A stretch of DNA of 64,000 nt from NCBI GenBank assembly GCA_963920575.1, contig OY986969.1:17965288-18029287 (forward strand). The letters are read 5' to 3'. How positions within the stretch are numbered: the first letter of the stretch is position 1; each line of letters opens with the position of its first letter. The notes under the pieces are model-generated. The model searched no databases. It had not been told where the DNA came from and worked only from the letters and a program-made list of their open reading frames with translations. The DNA comes from Narthecium ossifragum. Taxonomy: Eukaryota; Streptophyta; Magnoliopsida; Dioscoreales; Nartheciaceae. Shown piece after piece: positions 1 to 9,881 of this stretch. The translations under genes were made by a program, and so were the position numbers.

Positions 1-25
1 TTAGTAATAGATTGGGATTGAATTA

Positions 26-1142
26 TCATCTCGCCATCCGTTGAGAAGTCAGGTAGGTGAGACTGAGCACGTCACCGAGTTGACGCTTTAACTGGGACAC
101 ATGAAAAACGAGGTGAATTTTGGCAGATGGGGGGGAAGTCCCAACCGATACGCCATAGGACCAATTCGTTCGAGCACCTCGAATGGACTCGAACGGACCA
201 CAGAAACATGGTGCCAACTTCTTACAGGCCCGGAACTGGATAGACCGTTGGCTATATGGTTGAAGCTTCAAGTAAACCCAGTCGCCGATGGAGAACTCTA
301 ATTCACGACGATGCTTGTCCGCCTACACCTTCATTTGATTCCTTGCAAGAACCAGGTTATCCTTCAAGAGCCTGAGTATGTCATCTCGTGAATGAAGCTC
401 CGAATCCACCAAGGCGAAGTGTTGTACCAAAACTCTGCCCAAGGAAGCCATTTTGACCACTGCTTGGGCCGTTGGCCGACAAAGCAATGTAAATAGGTCT
501 CAAGGAATCTGTTAAGTACTTCGATGTGACCATCATACTGGGGTGATACGCTGTACTTATCTTCAACTTGGTGCCTTGCAACTTGAATTATTCCTGCCAA
601 AAGTGATTGATGAAAACTGGATCCCGATCAGAGGTGATGGAGCGAGGAACTCTGTGTAACCGAACAATCTCTTGACCAAAGGCTTCAGCGACCCCCTTAG
701 CGGAATAAGGATGCTTGAGGGCGATGAAATGCCCATATTTCGTGCGGCGGTCGACTACCACCATGATAACCGAGAAACCTGATGATACAGAAAGTCCTTC
801 GTTGAAATCCATGGCGATATCTTCCCAAATATGATCATGAACAGGCAGGGGTTGCAACAAGGCAGCCGGCGCCACAGCCTCATACTTGTTGCGCTGACAG
901 ATGTCACAGGCCCGGACGTAATCCCGAATGTCCTTGTGCATTCCGACCCAATAAAAATTTTCTGTGACCCATTTGAAGGTTCGTAGAACACCGGAGTAGC
1001 CGCCAATAGGGGAGTCATGGAACTCCTGGAGTACCGCCGCTTTGAGAGAAAATTCCGACGGTAAGACGAGCCGCCTGTTGTACCAGCCCATCGCGGGTGC
1101 GATAGCCCGGAAGTGAGTTGTCGCCGGCCTACACCCTCGCAC
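26..1142 (-). pseudogene. Element A integrase and C-terminal region (degenerate)
   Basis: Minus-strand remains of a Ty3/gypsy integrase. From 1142 downwards there is an H2C2-type zinc-binding segment (CDICQRNKYE around 885-915), then the catalytic core with first Asp in the AMDF motif (around 810) and second Asp in SDRDP (around 630). The frame breaks near 590. The core C-terminal part continues at 364-600 (NTSPWW) and a post-core segment lies at 26-271 (LAPCFCGPFE, then FHVSQLK). The domain normally inserts retroelement cDNA into chromosomes. Several frameshifts and stops make it inactive. Confidence 0.8.
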
Positions 1143-1194
1143 GTAGGTCGGCTAATTGGGGGCTGGTGCGGCTCTCAGTGCGTAGGTGAACCAA

Positions 1195-1935
1195 CTAAAC
1201 CAATTGGGGAGATGAATTAGCCCCTAGCGTGGCCTGGAGATGGTGGATAGCTGGATCATCAGATGTGTGGCTAGGTGCCTCTGTATCCTCGACCTCCGAA
1301 AGTTGAGATAGAGCATCAACAACCCAATTCTCCCGACCAGGTCTATAGATAATCTCAAAATCATATCCCATGAGTTTCAGCAGCCAACGTTGTTGTTCCG
1401 CCGTGGTCAAACGTTGTTCCAACAGGTGTTTCAGGCTTCGATGGTCGGTACGGATCTGGAAGCGGCACCCCTCGAGATAGCTTCGCCATTTGCGAACCCC
1501 GTAGACCACATCCATCAATTCTTTGTCATAAGTGGAGCGACCTTGAGCACGAGGAGAGAGTGCCTTGTTGAAGAATGCCAGAGGCCGCCCGCCTTGCATT
1601 AGTACCGTCCCTAAGCCGATGCCGGAAGAATCCATCTCGACCATGAACGTTTGTGAGAAGTCTGGCAAGGCTAAAACCAGGGTCGACGTCGTCGCCTCTT
1701 TGAGGGCCGTGAAAGCAGCTTCAACATCTGGATTCCAAGAAAAACCAGACTTTTGTAGAAGCATTGTTAGGGGGGCGGCAATTTTGCCGTAGGATTGCAT
1801 AAATTTCTGATAGTAGCCAATCAAGCCGAGGAACCCCTCAAGGCTTTCGAGGACTGTGGTCGGGGCCACTGCAGCATGCAACAGATTTTTTCGAGGTCCG
1901 CAGTGACACCACCCTTGGAGATTAGTTGGCCGAGA
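1195..1935 (-). pseudogene. Element A connection and RNase H domain (degenerate)
   Basis: Minus-strand RT connection (GYYQKFMQSYGKIAAPLT, about 1760-1815) followed by an RNase H domain. VEMDSSGIGLGTVLMQ matches the usual DASxxGxGAVL block, the central E is in STYDKEL, and the TDHRSLK Asp block is at about 1435. The tether end has lost its Asp: WVVDALSQ replaces the usual ADALSR. RNase H degrades the RNA strand of the RNA/DNA hybrid during reverse transcription. The upstream part, 1935-2043, is out of frame. Inactive as part of a broken polyprotein. Confidence 0.8.
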
Positions 1936-2042
1936 TAGTCCACCTACTGGCGACCGAACTGGCATTTCTTCTTCTTGACGACTACATGGTTGTCTTGGAT
2001 AGCTTGGAAGACCCATCGAAGGTGGGGCACGTGGTGCGCCCA

Positions 2043-2446
2043 AGTCCTACTGTACACCAATATCTCATAAAAAAACCTTGACAAAACGACGAAGGGCCGA
2101 CCTGAAGACATCATTCATCAAGGTTTGAAAGGTTGAAGGTGTGTTCGTGAGGCCAAAGGGCATCACGAGGAACTTGTAATGGGCGTCATGTGTTCGGAAC
2201 GCGGTCTTCGAAACATTAACTTTGGCGACACAGATCTGGTGGTATCCGGGCTTGAGGTCAAGGTTGGTGAAGAGGGACGTGGCATACAACTCGTCGAGGA
2301 GTTCGTCAATGACCGAGATCAGATAACAATCTTTGACAGTGATATCATTCAAGGAATAATCGACACAGAAGCGGCAAGTCCCGTCCTTCTTCTTCACCAA
2401 GAGCACCGGATAGGAATAGGGATTGGTGTTGGTCCTGATGATGCCA
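2043..2446 (-). pseudogene. Element A reverse transcriptase (degenerate, active site lost)
   Basis: Minus-strand RT fingers and palm: LVKKKDGTCRFCVDY, then LDLKPGYHQI and MPFGLTNTPSTFQ. The catalytic F-x-D-D-I-L-V-Y-S box lies at about 2045-2075. There the frame is shifted in a T/A run and the Asp pair reads Tyr-Glu, so polymerase activity is impossible even ignoring the frameshift. The N-terminal end of this RT is cut at 2446 by the Tekay-1 insertion and resumes at 12319. Confidence 0.8.
2442..2446. repeat. Target site duplication TGCCA (left) of Tekay-1
   Basis: TGCCA immediately precedes the LTR start TGTGAGGG and recurs at 12319-12323 just after the LTR end GTGTGACA. A 5-bp duplication is the normal footprint of Ty3/gypsy integration. 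Confidence 0.95.
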
Positions 2447-2732
2447 TGTGAGGGCCCGTCCCTCAGACCTGACTCGACCACGTGGGTCGAGAGCCGGTTT
2501 CCTGTTGGTTTAGTTCCGCGTCGGGCACGATCGGGCGATCGTGTGGCGGTTTTGGACCCCGGGGGCATTTTGGTAAATATGCCCTCTGGTGGTCGGTTTC
2601 ACACCCGTGTTTCACACACTGACTTTAATTGATGTATGTGTTTGATTAGAATCTCTAGGGTGCGTCCGATCGGAGGATCGGAGCTCGATCGGGAAAGATC
2701 GATTTGGATGGCTGAGATAGGTTTGGAATGTC

Positions 2733-2740
2733 TATATAAG
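2733..2740 (+). promoter_or_regulatory. TATA box of Tekay-1 5' LTR
   Basis: TATATAAG, followed about 30 bases later by a pyrimidine-rich tract (CCTTTCTCTCTTTCC), a common plant transcription start context. The same box is at 10163-10170 in the 3' LTR. U3 is therefore short (about 300 bp) and most of the LTR is transcribed. Inference from sequence only. Confidence 0.6.
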
Positions 2741-3277
2741 CCAAGTCCCTTTCTCTCTTTCCCTCTCTCCTCCTTCACCTGTCGTTCTCTCCCCTTCTCT
2801 CTCTCTCCTTCGCCTGAGCTAGGGTTTGGAGATTTGGTCTTCGGAGCTCGGATCTTGTCGGCTTGACCAGCGGGACGCGTGGAGGAGCTACCCTACTTGC
2901 TCAAGTAGGTGTTTCTACCTCGATCCTTGGATCGTGTTCTCCTAGGATAGGTTTTATGTGCTTTCGTTGTAGGAATACATGTTAGAATGGTTTGTAACTC
3001 TTTGTATGTGTAGAGTAACTCTTTTCCTATATTCCTACGTTGAGATTTCAGTATTTAAACGGTTAGTTTCCGTATTATCGCCGTTTTGTCGATTTTTGTC
3101 CATTTGGACCTAGATAGGAGATTTAACAGTCAAAATCTGGATTTCTTCATTCCGTTAGCTTTCTCATTGCTAAATACACTTGCTTGCAAAATCTCATTTA
3201 ATTCCAACATGATTTGATACTTGAAATCCAAAGAAATGGATTTCCAGCACTGTTCTGATGAACTGTGCCAAGAGCTC

Positions 3278-3645
3278 GACGGTCGATCGGTGCATCGACC
3301 GTCACATGTTGTTTTACGCCTTCTGGGCCTGGCGGTCGACCGTCGGATCGACCATCTCATCGACCGTCAGGCTCTGTCGGGATTATAGCCTCCCACGGTC
3401 GATGGGTCGATCGACCGTGGGTCCTCTCTCTTTTTCATCCCGCCTCACGGTCGACCGTCGGATCGACCGTTGCATCGTCCGTGAGGCTCTGTCCCGTTTT
3501 GGGCTCTCGACGGTCGATGGGCCGATCGACCGTCGCCCATGACGTTTTCTTCGTTTTGGCCTCACGGTCGATCGGTGGATCGACCGTGACATCGTCCGTG
3601 GTCTCACGGTCGATCCCCGGATCGACCGTGGCATCGTCCGTGACC
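3278..3645 (+). repeat. Hairpin array, core ACGGTCGAT-N6-ATCGACCGT (Tekay-1 5' LTR)
   Basis: Seven palindromic units. The cleanest are 3278-3303, 3393-3420, 3508-3535, 3562-3589 and 3605-3630; each has 10-11 bp arms around a 6-base loop. Loops differ (CGGTGC, GGGTCG, GGGCCG, CGGTGG, CCCCGG) while the arms pair. Units are separated by unrelated sequence and by a trailing half-unit CATCGTCCGTG. The array lies downstream of the TATA box, so it should be in the transcript. Confidence 0.9.
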
Positions 3646-4890
3646 ACTGGGACTTGGTTTTCTGGTTTTTCTTTGGTGGATTTGATTTGGGATTAGTATC
3701 TAAACATGTTGGGAAGCATGTAGGGGGATTTGATAAGGTTTTCAAAGGAATTTCATCGGGTTTGAGAATCGGTTCGAATAACTCTCTTTTTGGGTAAATC
3801 TAAGGTTTCACTTGCATTTAATATATGTTTGTTGTAGTTAAATGCTTAATTGATTGCTTAGCCATTAACTAGCTATGAGTGCTAGTTAATGAGGAATTGT
3901 GGAACCTTAGCCTCTTGCCGGCGAGTGCCGAGGGCGATTGTATATCTGTTGAACGTGTACTGTTGATGTGGCATGTAGAGACATCTAGGATAGATGTTTG
4001 CCTAGGCTCATGCATTGTATGCATTAGAGGCATTTGAGGTTAGGCGGGCGATGGTTTGGGTCGCCGATCCGAGGCTCTCGGGTAGCTCGGATCTAGCCTT
4101 AGGGCCGTGGCTGGGTAGTCAGGAGTAGGGTATGATTGTATGATCAAGTCTCATGTCTTTGAGGATTCACGCTAGTTGACTCTGATCAGTGTTTGAGGTT
4201 TAGAGGTCAGGTTGTCTTCCGAAGCTAAGTTCTAAGGATGGGTGTCGACGTCTCTTACATGGTCCCCAGGCAGTGGTTTCCTACTGGGTAATGGTGATCC
4301 TACTGGTTCCGGTTCTTTCCTCCCAGCGTGTTGGTTGAGTTTCCCAGCGTGGTTGGTTGAGAAGAGTAGGATCCCTTGGGGAGTCGACAGGGTTGTGGGA
4401 CCCGTGGCATCCGTTAGACTTGAGCTGGAAGACAACTCTGTTGTTGTTTTCCTCCTTTCAGTGTGCCGTAGAGTAGAACCCTACTGAGCTTATCGCTCAC
4501 TCCTACCCGGGCTGCGTTTGCAGGTGCAGGCGGCAGTTCTTCTTCGGTGGAGCCGGCGGGATCGGCTTTTGGCGGCGCGAGTACATCCAGGGGCGCTTGA
4601 GGTTGCTTGGAGGATTACCAGTTGTACCCTTTTGATATTTGTATATGTATATGATGTAAGCTTCTGAGGATTTTGGAGTATTGTATTAAATCTATCTCTT
4701 GGAAGCTATTGTATCTAGTCTGAATTGTACAACTTGATGTTATATGATGATTAAATCTGTTTAGCTTCTGGAATGTAATTGTTTAATTTACCCGTCTTTT
4801 CCGCTTTGTACCGCGCCGGTTGATGACGAATAGTGTTAGGACCCTCACACCCCGTCCTGGATGGGTTTTCTGGGTCGGGGTGTGACAACT

Positions 4891-4902
4891 TGGTATCAGA
4901 GC
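4891..4902 (+). promoter_or_regulatory. Primer binding site, initiator Met tRNA
   Basis: TGGTATCAGAGC, three bases after the LTR end, is the standard complement of the 3' end of plant initiator methionine tRNA, used to prime minus-strand DNA synthesis. Confidence 0.9.
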
Positions 4903-5091
4903 AGGATGTAGGTCCCAGGGATAGGATTAGGCTTGCGGTTGAGGTTTTGAGCGCGGTTTGGGATAGTTCTAGGAGTAGAGCATCCATGTGTGCTTGACTG
5001 TGCTCATATGTGTTATGTTTTTATTTTATTGATTGCTGCTGTGTTTTGTTTTCTTACGGGTGGACACTTGTCGTCTCTGTTGAACGTGCAG

Positions 5092-5745
5092 ATGCCAGGG
5101 AGCAGGGCTAGCTGTCCAGTGTTGGGTCAGGGTACCGCGCGCGACCAGCGCGCTGCCCGACGGGCCTTAGGGGCCAACACAGCCGTGCCCCGTGTACCTG
5201 CACGAGAGCCAGAGCCGAGGATTGAGGTCGTGCTGGAGGAGGATGCTTCGTTCATCGCCGAGGAGGTCTCTCCTCCACTCGACCAGCGTGCTGTTGCGAC
5301 AGCGATGGTCGACTTCCAGAGGCTGAACCCTCCTAGGTTCAGCGGTACTGGAGGCGACCCAGCGGTGGCGGACGACTGGTTGGAGGGAGTCAGTCGCGTC
5401 CTTGACACTCTTTTCGTCCAGGATGACCGAGTTAGGGTCAGACTTGCCGCGTTCCAGCTCGACGGGGACGCTTTGGACTGGTGGCGCTCTTTCCAGGCCG
5501 CCAGGGACGGGAGTGACCCATCGTGGGCCGTGTTTCGTTCTTCGTTTCTCGGCGCGTACTTTCCCCGCAGTGCGCGCTCGGCCCTTGTTCGTGAGTACCA
5601 GACCCTTTCTCAGGGTACTCAGTCGGTTGTTCAGTACGCGGCTAGGTTCACCAGACTTGCCAGATTTGCCGGGGCGGTGTCGGCGGACCCTCTTGCCAGA
5701 GCTGAGCAGTTTCAGTGGGGGTTAGGCCCGAGCTCAGGCATCTGA
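5092..5745 (+). pseudogene. gag: Tekay-1 gag (first part, frameshifted)
   Basis: The open frame starts upstream at 4990, but the ATG at 5092 (MPGSRASC) is the likely Gag start because upstream residues are hydrophobic leader-like and not conserved. The retrotransposon Gag domain is visible: FQRLNPPRFSG, DDWLEG, RVRLAAFQLDGDALDWW, then FRSSFLGAYFP. Gag forms the virus-like particle. The frame runs into a stop at 5745. A single missing base near 5723, within the WGL/RPELR stretch, separates it from the rest of Gag-Pol, which continues one frame over. This is most likely a decay mutation and not programmed frameshifting, since it falls inside the Gag domain and not at its end. Confidence 0.85.
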
Positions 5746-8700
5746 TCGCGGCTCAGCGATCTAGCTCGTACGCAGAGCTGTTGGACTGTGCCTTGGCAGT
5801 TGAGGCTCAGTTGCAGGAGCCGGGGCCCAGGGCAGTCCAGCCTGCGTCGTCTGCGAGCACCAGTGGCGGAGTGCAGCCACAGAGGGCAGCTCAGGGTAGA
5901 GGAGGTTCGTGGAGGCCACGTCAGAGGTACCCACGACGCCAGCAGCCGTACCAGCGGTACCCACCCCAGCACCAGCAGCAGCCCAGGCAGGGAGGCCAAC
6001 CACTTCTTCCGGCTGGGCCTCAGGGGCAGATGTCCGGAGGAGGCCAGAGCCAGCAGCTAGCACTTGGTCCTCCTGTGTGCTTTGAGTGCCGGCAGACGGG
6101 GCACTTTCGCAGAGACTGTCCGACGCTGAGGGCACAGTTCGCTCCTGGCGGAGCAGGCGGAGGTTGGCGGACACCAGGCGCCGGGAGAGGCAGAGGTCGC
6201 GGCGGAGGTCGAGGCGGACCCAGAGGGGGAGTGTACGCACTCCCAGACCGCGAGTACCCAGACCTTGTTCAGCCACCCTTTCAGCCCTACCAGTACCAGC
6301 CACCCCAGCAGACTCTAGCACTTCCACCAGCTCCAGTTGACCCCCCTGTTCTCAGAGGTACCTTCCAGCTTTTCAGTTCATTTGTAGACGTTCTGATAGA
6401 TTCTGGGGCGTCTCATTCCTTTGTAGCTAGCGATTGTGTGGCATCGCTTGGGCTAGAGACTGAGCCACTTGGAGTCCCACTGCACTTAGACACACCCGTC
6501 GGCGGAGGAGCTCGTGTTGAGCTGATCTGCCGTTCTTGCGAGTTGGAGGTTGGGGGCCTCCGTGTCTTTCTAGACCTTCGGGTGCTAGACATGGTCGGGT
6601 TCGACGTGATTCTCGGTATGGATTGGCTGACATCATACCAAGCCGTCATCGACTGTGGCCGTCGTAGGGTGACTGTTTGGACACCTGATGGCGCTCGTTT
6701 CGTTCTGTTGGGGGATCGCCAGTCGGTCGATTCCCTCTTGTGTGCTTGTCTTCCCAGGGGCGAGGGCCAGCTGTCAGCTTTACTGGCGCGCCTTTCCTTG
6801 TTTGCTGCAGAGGGCAGTCGAGAGGGCAGTTTGCCCGCAGTTGTTTGTGAGTTTGCTGACGTCTTCCCAGACGAGCTACCGGGCCTTCCTCCTTCCAGGG
6901 CAGTAGACTTCCAGATAGATCTTGTACCGGGTACCGGGCCGATCTCTCTGCCAGCTTTCAGGATGGCACCAGCAGAGCAGAGGGAGCTGAGGGTCCAGCT
7001 GGACGGGTTGATCGGCAGAGGTTTCATCCGTCCCAGCACGTCACCTTGGGCAGCTCCTGTATTGTTCGCAAAGAAGAAGGACGGTACGCTTCGTCTTTGC
7101 ATTGATTACAGGAAGCTGAACAGGTTAACGGTGAAGAACAAGTATCCGATGCCGAGGATCGATGACTTGTTCGACCAGCTCCGAGGCTCTTCGGTCTTTT
7201 CGAAGATCGATCTCCGTACCGGCTATCACCAGTTGCGGATTCGGGATTGCGACATCCCGAAGACGGCTTTCCGTACGAGGTACGGGTTGTACGAGTTCAC
7301 GGTGATGCCGTTCGGCTTGACGAACGCACCGGCGGCGTTCATGGATCTGATGCAGAGGGTCTTCCGACCGTACTTAGATCAGTTTGTGGTGATCTTCATC
7401 GACGACATCCTAGTCTACTCACGTACCGCGGAGGAGCACGGGCAGCATCTGAGGACAGTGTTGCAGTTGCTGAGGGGGCATAGGCTATATGCCAAAGCCC
7501 CCAAATGTGAGTTCTGGCTTCCTGAGGTGCAGTTTCTGGGGCACGTGGTGTCAGCGGCAGGTATTTCAGTTGATCCGGCCAAGATCGAGGCGGTGCTACA
7601 GTGGCAGAGACCGGCGACAATGTTCGAGGTCCGCAGTTTACTCGGCTTGGCGGGTTACTACCGGAGGTTCGTGCGGGACTTCTCCAGGGTTGCAGGGCCG
7701 CTGACCAGGTTGACGCAGAAGGAGGTCCCATTCGCTTGGGATGAGGCTTGTGAGCAGGCTTTCATCCAGTTGAGGACCAGGCTGATGAGTGCACCGATCC
7801 TTATAGTTCCAGAGCGAGGCGTCGGCTACAGTGTCTACTGCGACGCCAGTGGGGAGGGTCTAGGCTGTGTGCTTATGCAGGAGGGCCACGTGGTGGCCTA
7901 CGGTTCCAGGTAGCTGAAGAACCATGAGAGGAACTATCCAGTCCACGATCTTGAGCTTGCAGCGGTTGTCTTCGCTTTGAAGACGTGGCGGCACTATCTC
8001 TACGGTGAGCGGTTCTCGGTGTACTCTCATCATAAGAGTTTGAGGCACGTGTTTACCCAGCGTGACCTCAACCTCAGGCAGGGGCGGTGGATGGAGCTTC
8101 TAGAGGACTACGACTTCGAGTTGCATTACCACCCTGGTAAGGCAAACGTCGTAGCAGACGCTCTCAGCAGGCAGACCAGAGACAGCAGAGTGACCTTGGC
8201 AGCAGTGTCAGCTCGGCAATGGCAGATGCTAGAGACAGTCAGTCAGTTTGGGCTGGACTTTGAGGACCGGGCGACAGGTGGTTTCCTATATGCTGTTCGC
8301 AGCATTCCAGTTCTTTTGGTCAGGGTGATCGAGGCACAGGCTGGAGACCCAGAGCTCGTGGAGACCCGTGCTGCGGTCGGCACCAAGCACGCGGTTGAGG
8401 GCTGGACAGTGTCGGTAGACAGCGGTCTACTCTTCATGGGCAGAGTTGCAGTTCCAGCAGACCCGGCGTTGCGAGAGGAGATCCTTCACGAGTTCCACCA
8501 CTCCTGTTTCGCCGTTCACCCCGGGAGCACCAAGATGTACCACGACCTTCGCCGACAGTTCTGGTGGTGCGGGATGAAGAGGTCAGTAGCTGAGTTCGTC
8601 TCCAGATGCCTCACCTGCCAGAGGGTGAAGGCAGAGCACAGGCAGACCCCAGGTTTGTTGCAGCCACTTCCCGTGCCAGAGTGGAAGTGGGAGCATATAG

Positions 8701-9881
8701 CTATGGACTTCGTCATCGGGCTACCCAGGTCACCGAGGTGGAATGATGCGATTTGGGTCATTGTCGATCGACTGACCAAATCGGCTCATTTCCTCCCCAT
8801 GAGGACTACAGATCCAGTTGCCAGACTGAGTCAGAGGTACATTAACGAGGTAGTATGACTGCACGGCATCCCAGTGTCGATAGTGTCAGACAGAGATCCC
8901 AGATTCACTGGCCGGTTCTGGAGCAGCTTGCAGGACTCCTTGGGGACAGCACTGACTTTCAACACAGCTTTTCACCCTCAGACAGACGGGCAGTCGGAGC
9001 GGACTATCCAGATCTTGGAGGACATGCTCAGAGCATGTGTGCTAGACGCTGGAGGTACGTGGGAGCAGCACGTGACTTTGGTGGAGTTTGCCTACAACAA
9101 CAGTTTTCAGGCCAGTTTGGGTTTTGCACCCTTTGAGGCGTTGTACGGCAGACCGTGTCGCTCACCGGTGTGTTGGACTGAGGTTGGGGAGACGTCGCTT
9201 ACCGGTCCGGACATCATCAGGCAATCATCAGAGAAGTTGGCTCAGATCAGGCGGAGGCTTCTGACTGCACAAAGCAGGCAGAAGAGCTACGCAGACCGCA
9301 GGCGACGACCCCTGGAGTTCACAGCTGGTGACAGAGTGCGACTGAAGGTGTCCCCGCGCAGAGGGTCGATCAGGTTCGGTAGCAGGGGCAAGCTGGCTCC
9401 GAGGTTCACGGGTCCTTTTGAGATCGTCAGGCGCGTTGGAGCGGTCGCCTACCAGTTAGCTCTACCTCCGCACATGTCAGCAGTTCACCCCACCTTCCAC
9501 GTTTCTATGCTGAGGAAGTACATTCCAGATCCTTCTCACGTGATCAGACACGACGACAATGAAGTTGAGGAGGACGCTACCTACATAGAGCAGCCAGTAC
9601 AGATCATGGACAGACGGGATCAGGTGCTCAGAGGCAGATCGATACCGTTGGTCATGGTCAGGTGGAGACATGGCAGTGTAGAGAGTCTGACTTGGGAGCG
9701 AGAGGATCGCATGCGTCGGGAGTTTCCCCGACTGTTCACCTCTTCAGGTAGTTCCTTGTTGTGGGCGTTGGCGCCCCTAGTTGTAGCCTTGTTTGTGCAG
9801 GTAGGCTTAGTTGTTTCTTTTTCCCCCGGCTTCCACCTTGAATTTCGGGACAAAATTCTTTTTAAGGTGTTTAGGTTGTGA
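5715..9881 (+). pseudogene. pol: Tekay-1 gag C-terminus and pol: PR-RT-RNaseH-INT-chromodomain
   Basis: One frame throughout, with two nonsense codons: TAG at 7911-7913 (a Gln position) and TGA at 8856-8858 (an Arg position, CGA to TGA, typical of methyl-C decay). Domains: end of Gag with a perfect CCHC knuckle [14 protein letters not shown] (about 6079); aspartic protease DSGAS (about 6395) and ILGMDWL; RT with FIDDILVYS (Asp pair at 7401-7406); RNase H YCDASGEG (about 7840); integrase zinc finger (8490-8630, CLTCQRVK), core MDFVIG, SDRDPRF, QSERTIQ; chromodomain from about 9586 ([13 protein letters not shown] to WEREDRM). The RNase H block reads YSHHKSL, so the catalytic Asp is His (8028-8030). 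The frame reads through the pre-LTR block and stops in the LTR. Confidence 0.9.
9838..9876 (+). promoter_or_regulatory. Pre-LTR conserved block and degenerate polypurine tract
   Basis: GAATTTCGGGACAAAATTC directly before the 3' LTR is the signature that precedes the polypurine tract in Tekay/Del elements. The tract itself (AAGGTGTTTAGG) is poor in purines, which would weaken plus-strand priming. The block is part of the coding frame of the preceding polyprotein. Confidence 0.75.

Larger units (their letters stand above)
1..2446 (-). mobile_element. Element A, left fragment: old degenerate chromovirus (Ty3/gypsy) pol
   Basis: Reading the minus strand, reverse transcriptase, RNase H, integrase and post-integrase domains follow in the Ty3/gypsy order, broken by stops and frameshifts. 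The element enters from the left edge, so its 3' LTR is not seen. Its pol resumes at 12319 and again at 22165, because a Tekay element and a solo LTR were inserted into it. The reading frame crosses both insertions sensibly once one TSD copy is discounted. The clade within chromoviruses (Galadriel-, Reina- or CRM-like) is not resolved; the integrase wording around SDRDP is typical of that group. This is the oldest layer of the left half. Confidence 0.85.
2447..4887 (+). repeat. Tekay-1 5' LTR
   Basis: Starts TGTGAGGGCC, ends GGGGTGTGACA, and is repeated almost exactly at 9877-12318. It contains a TATA box (2733-2740) followed by a long CT-rich leader, then an array of hairpin-forming palindromes (3278-3645), and a block around 4045-4110 (GTCGCCGATCCGAGGCTCTC) that is recognisable in the other Tekay LTRs of this window (near 21215, 39375 and 58775). 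Confidence 0.95.

Noticed and set aside
3130..3745. Open frames rich in RSTV/DRPS repeats on both strands of the Tekay-1 LTR
   Set aside because: They are translations of the palindromic hairpin array. They appear on both strands and in several frames at once and again in the 3' LTR; no protein is implied.
5127..6327. Long minus-strand open frames antisense to Tekay-1 gag-pol
   Set aside because: Shadows of a GC-rich coding region; no domain, Arg/Pro-rich composition.
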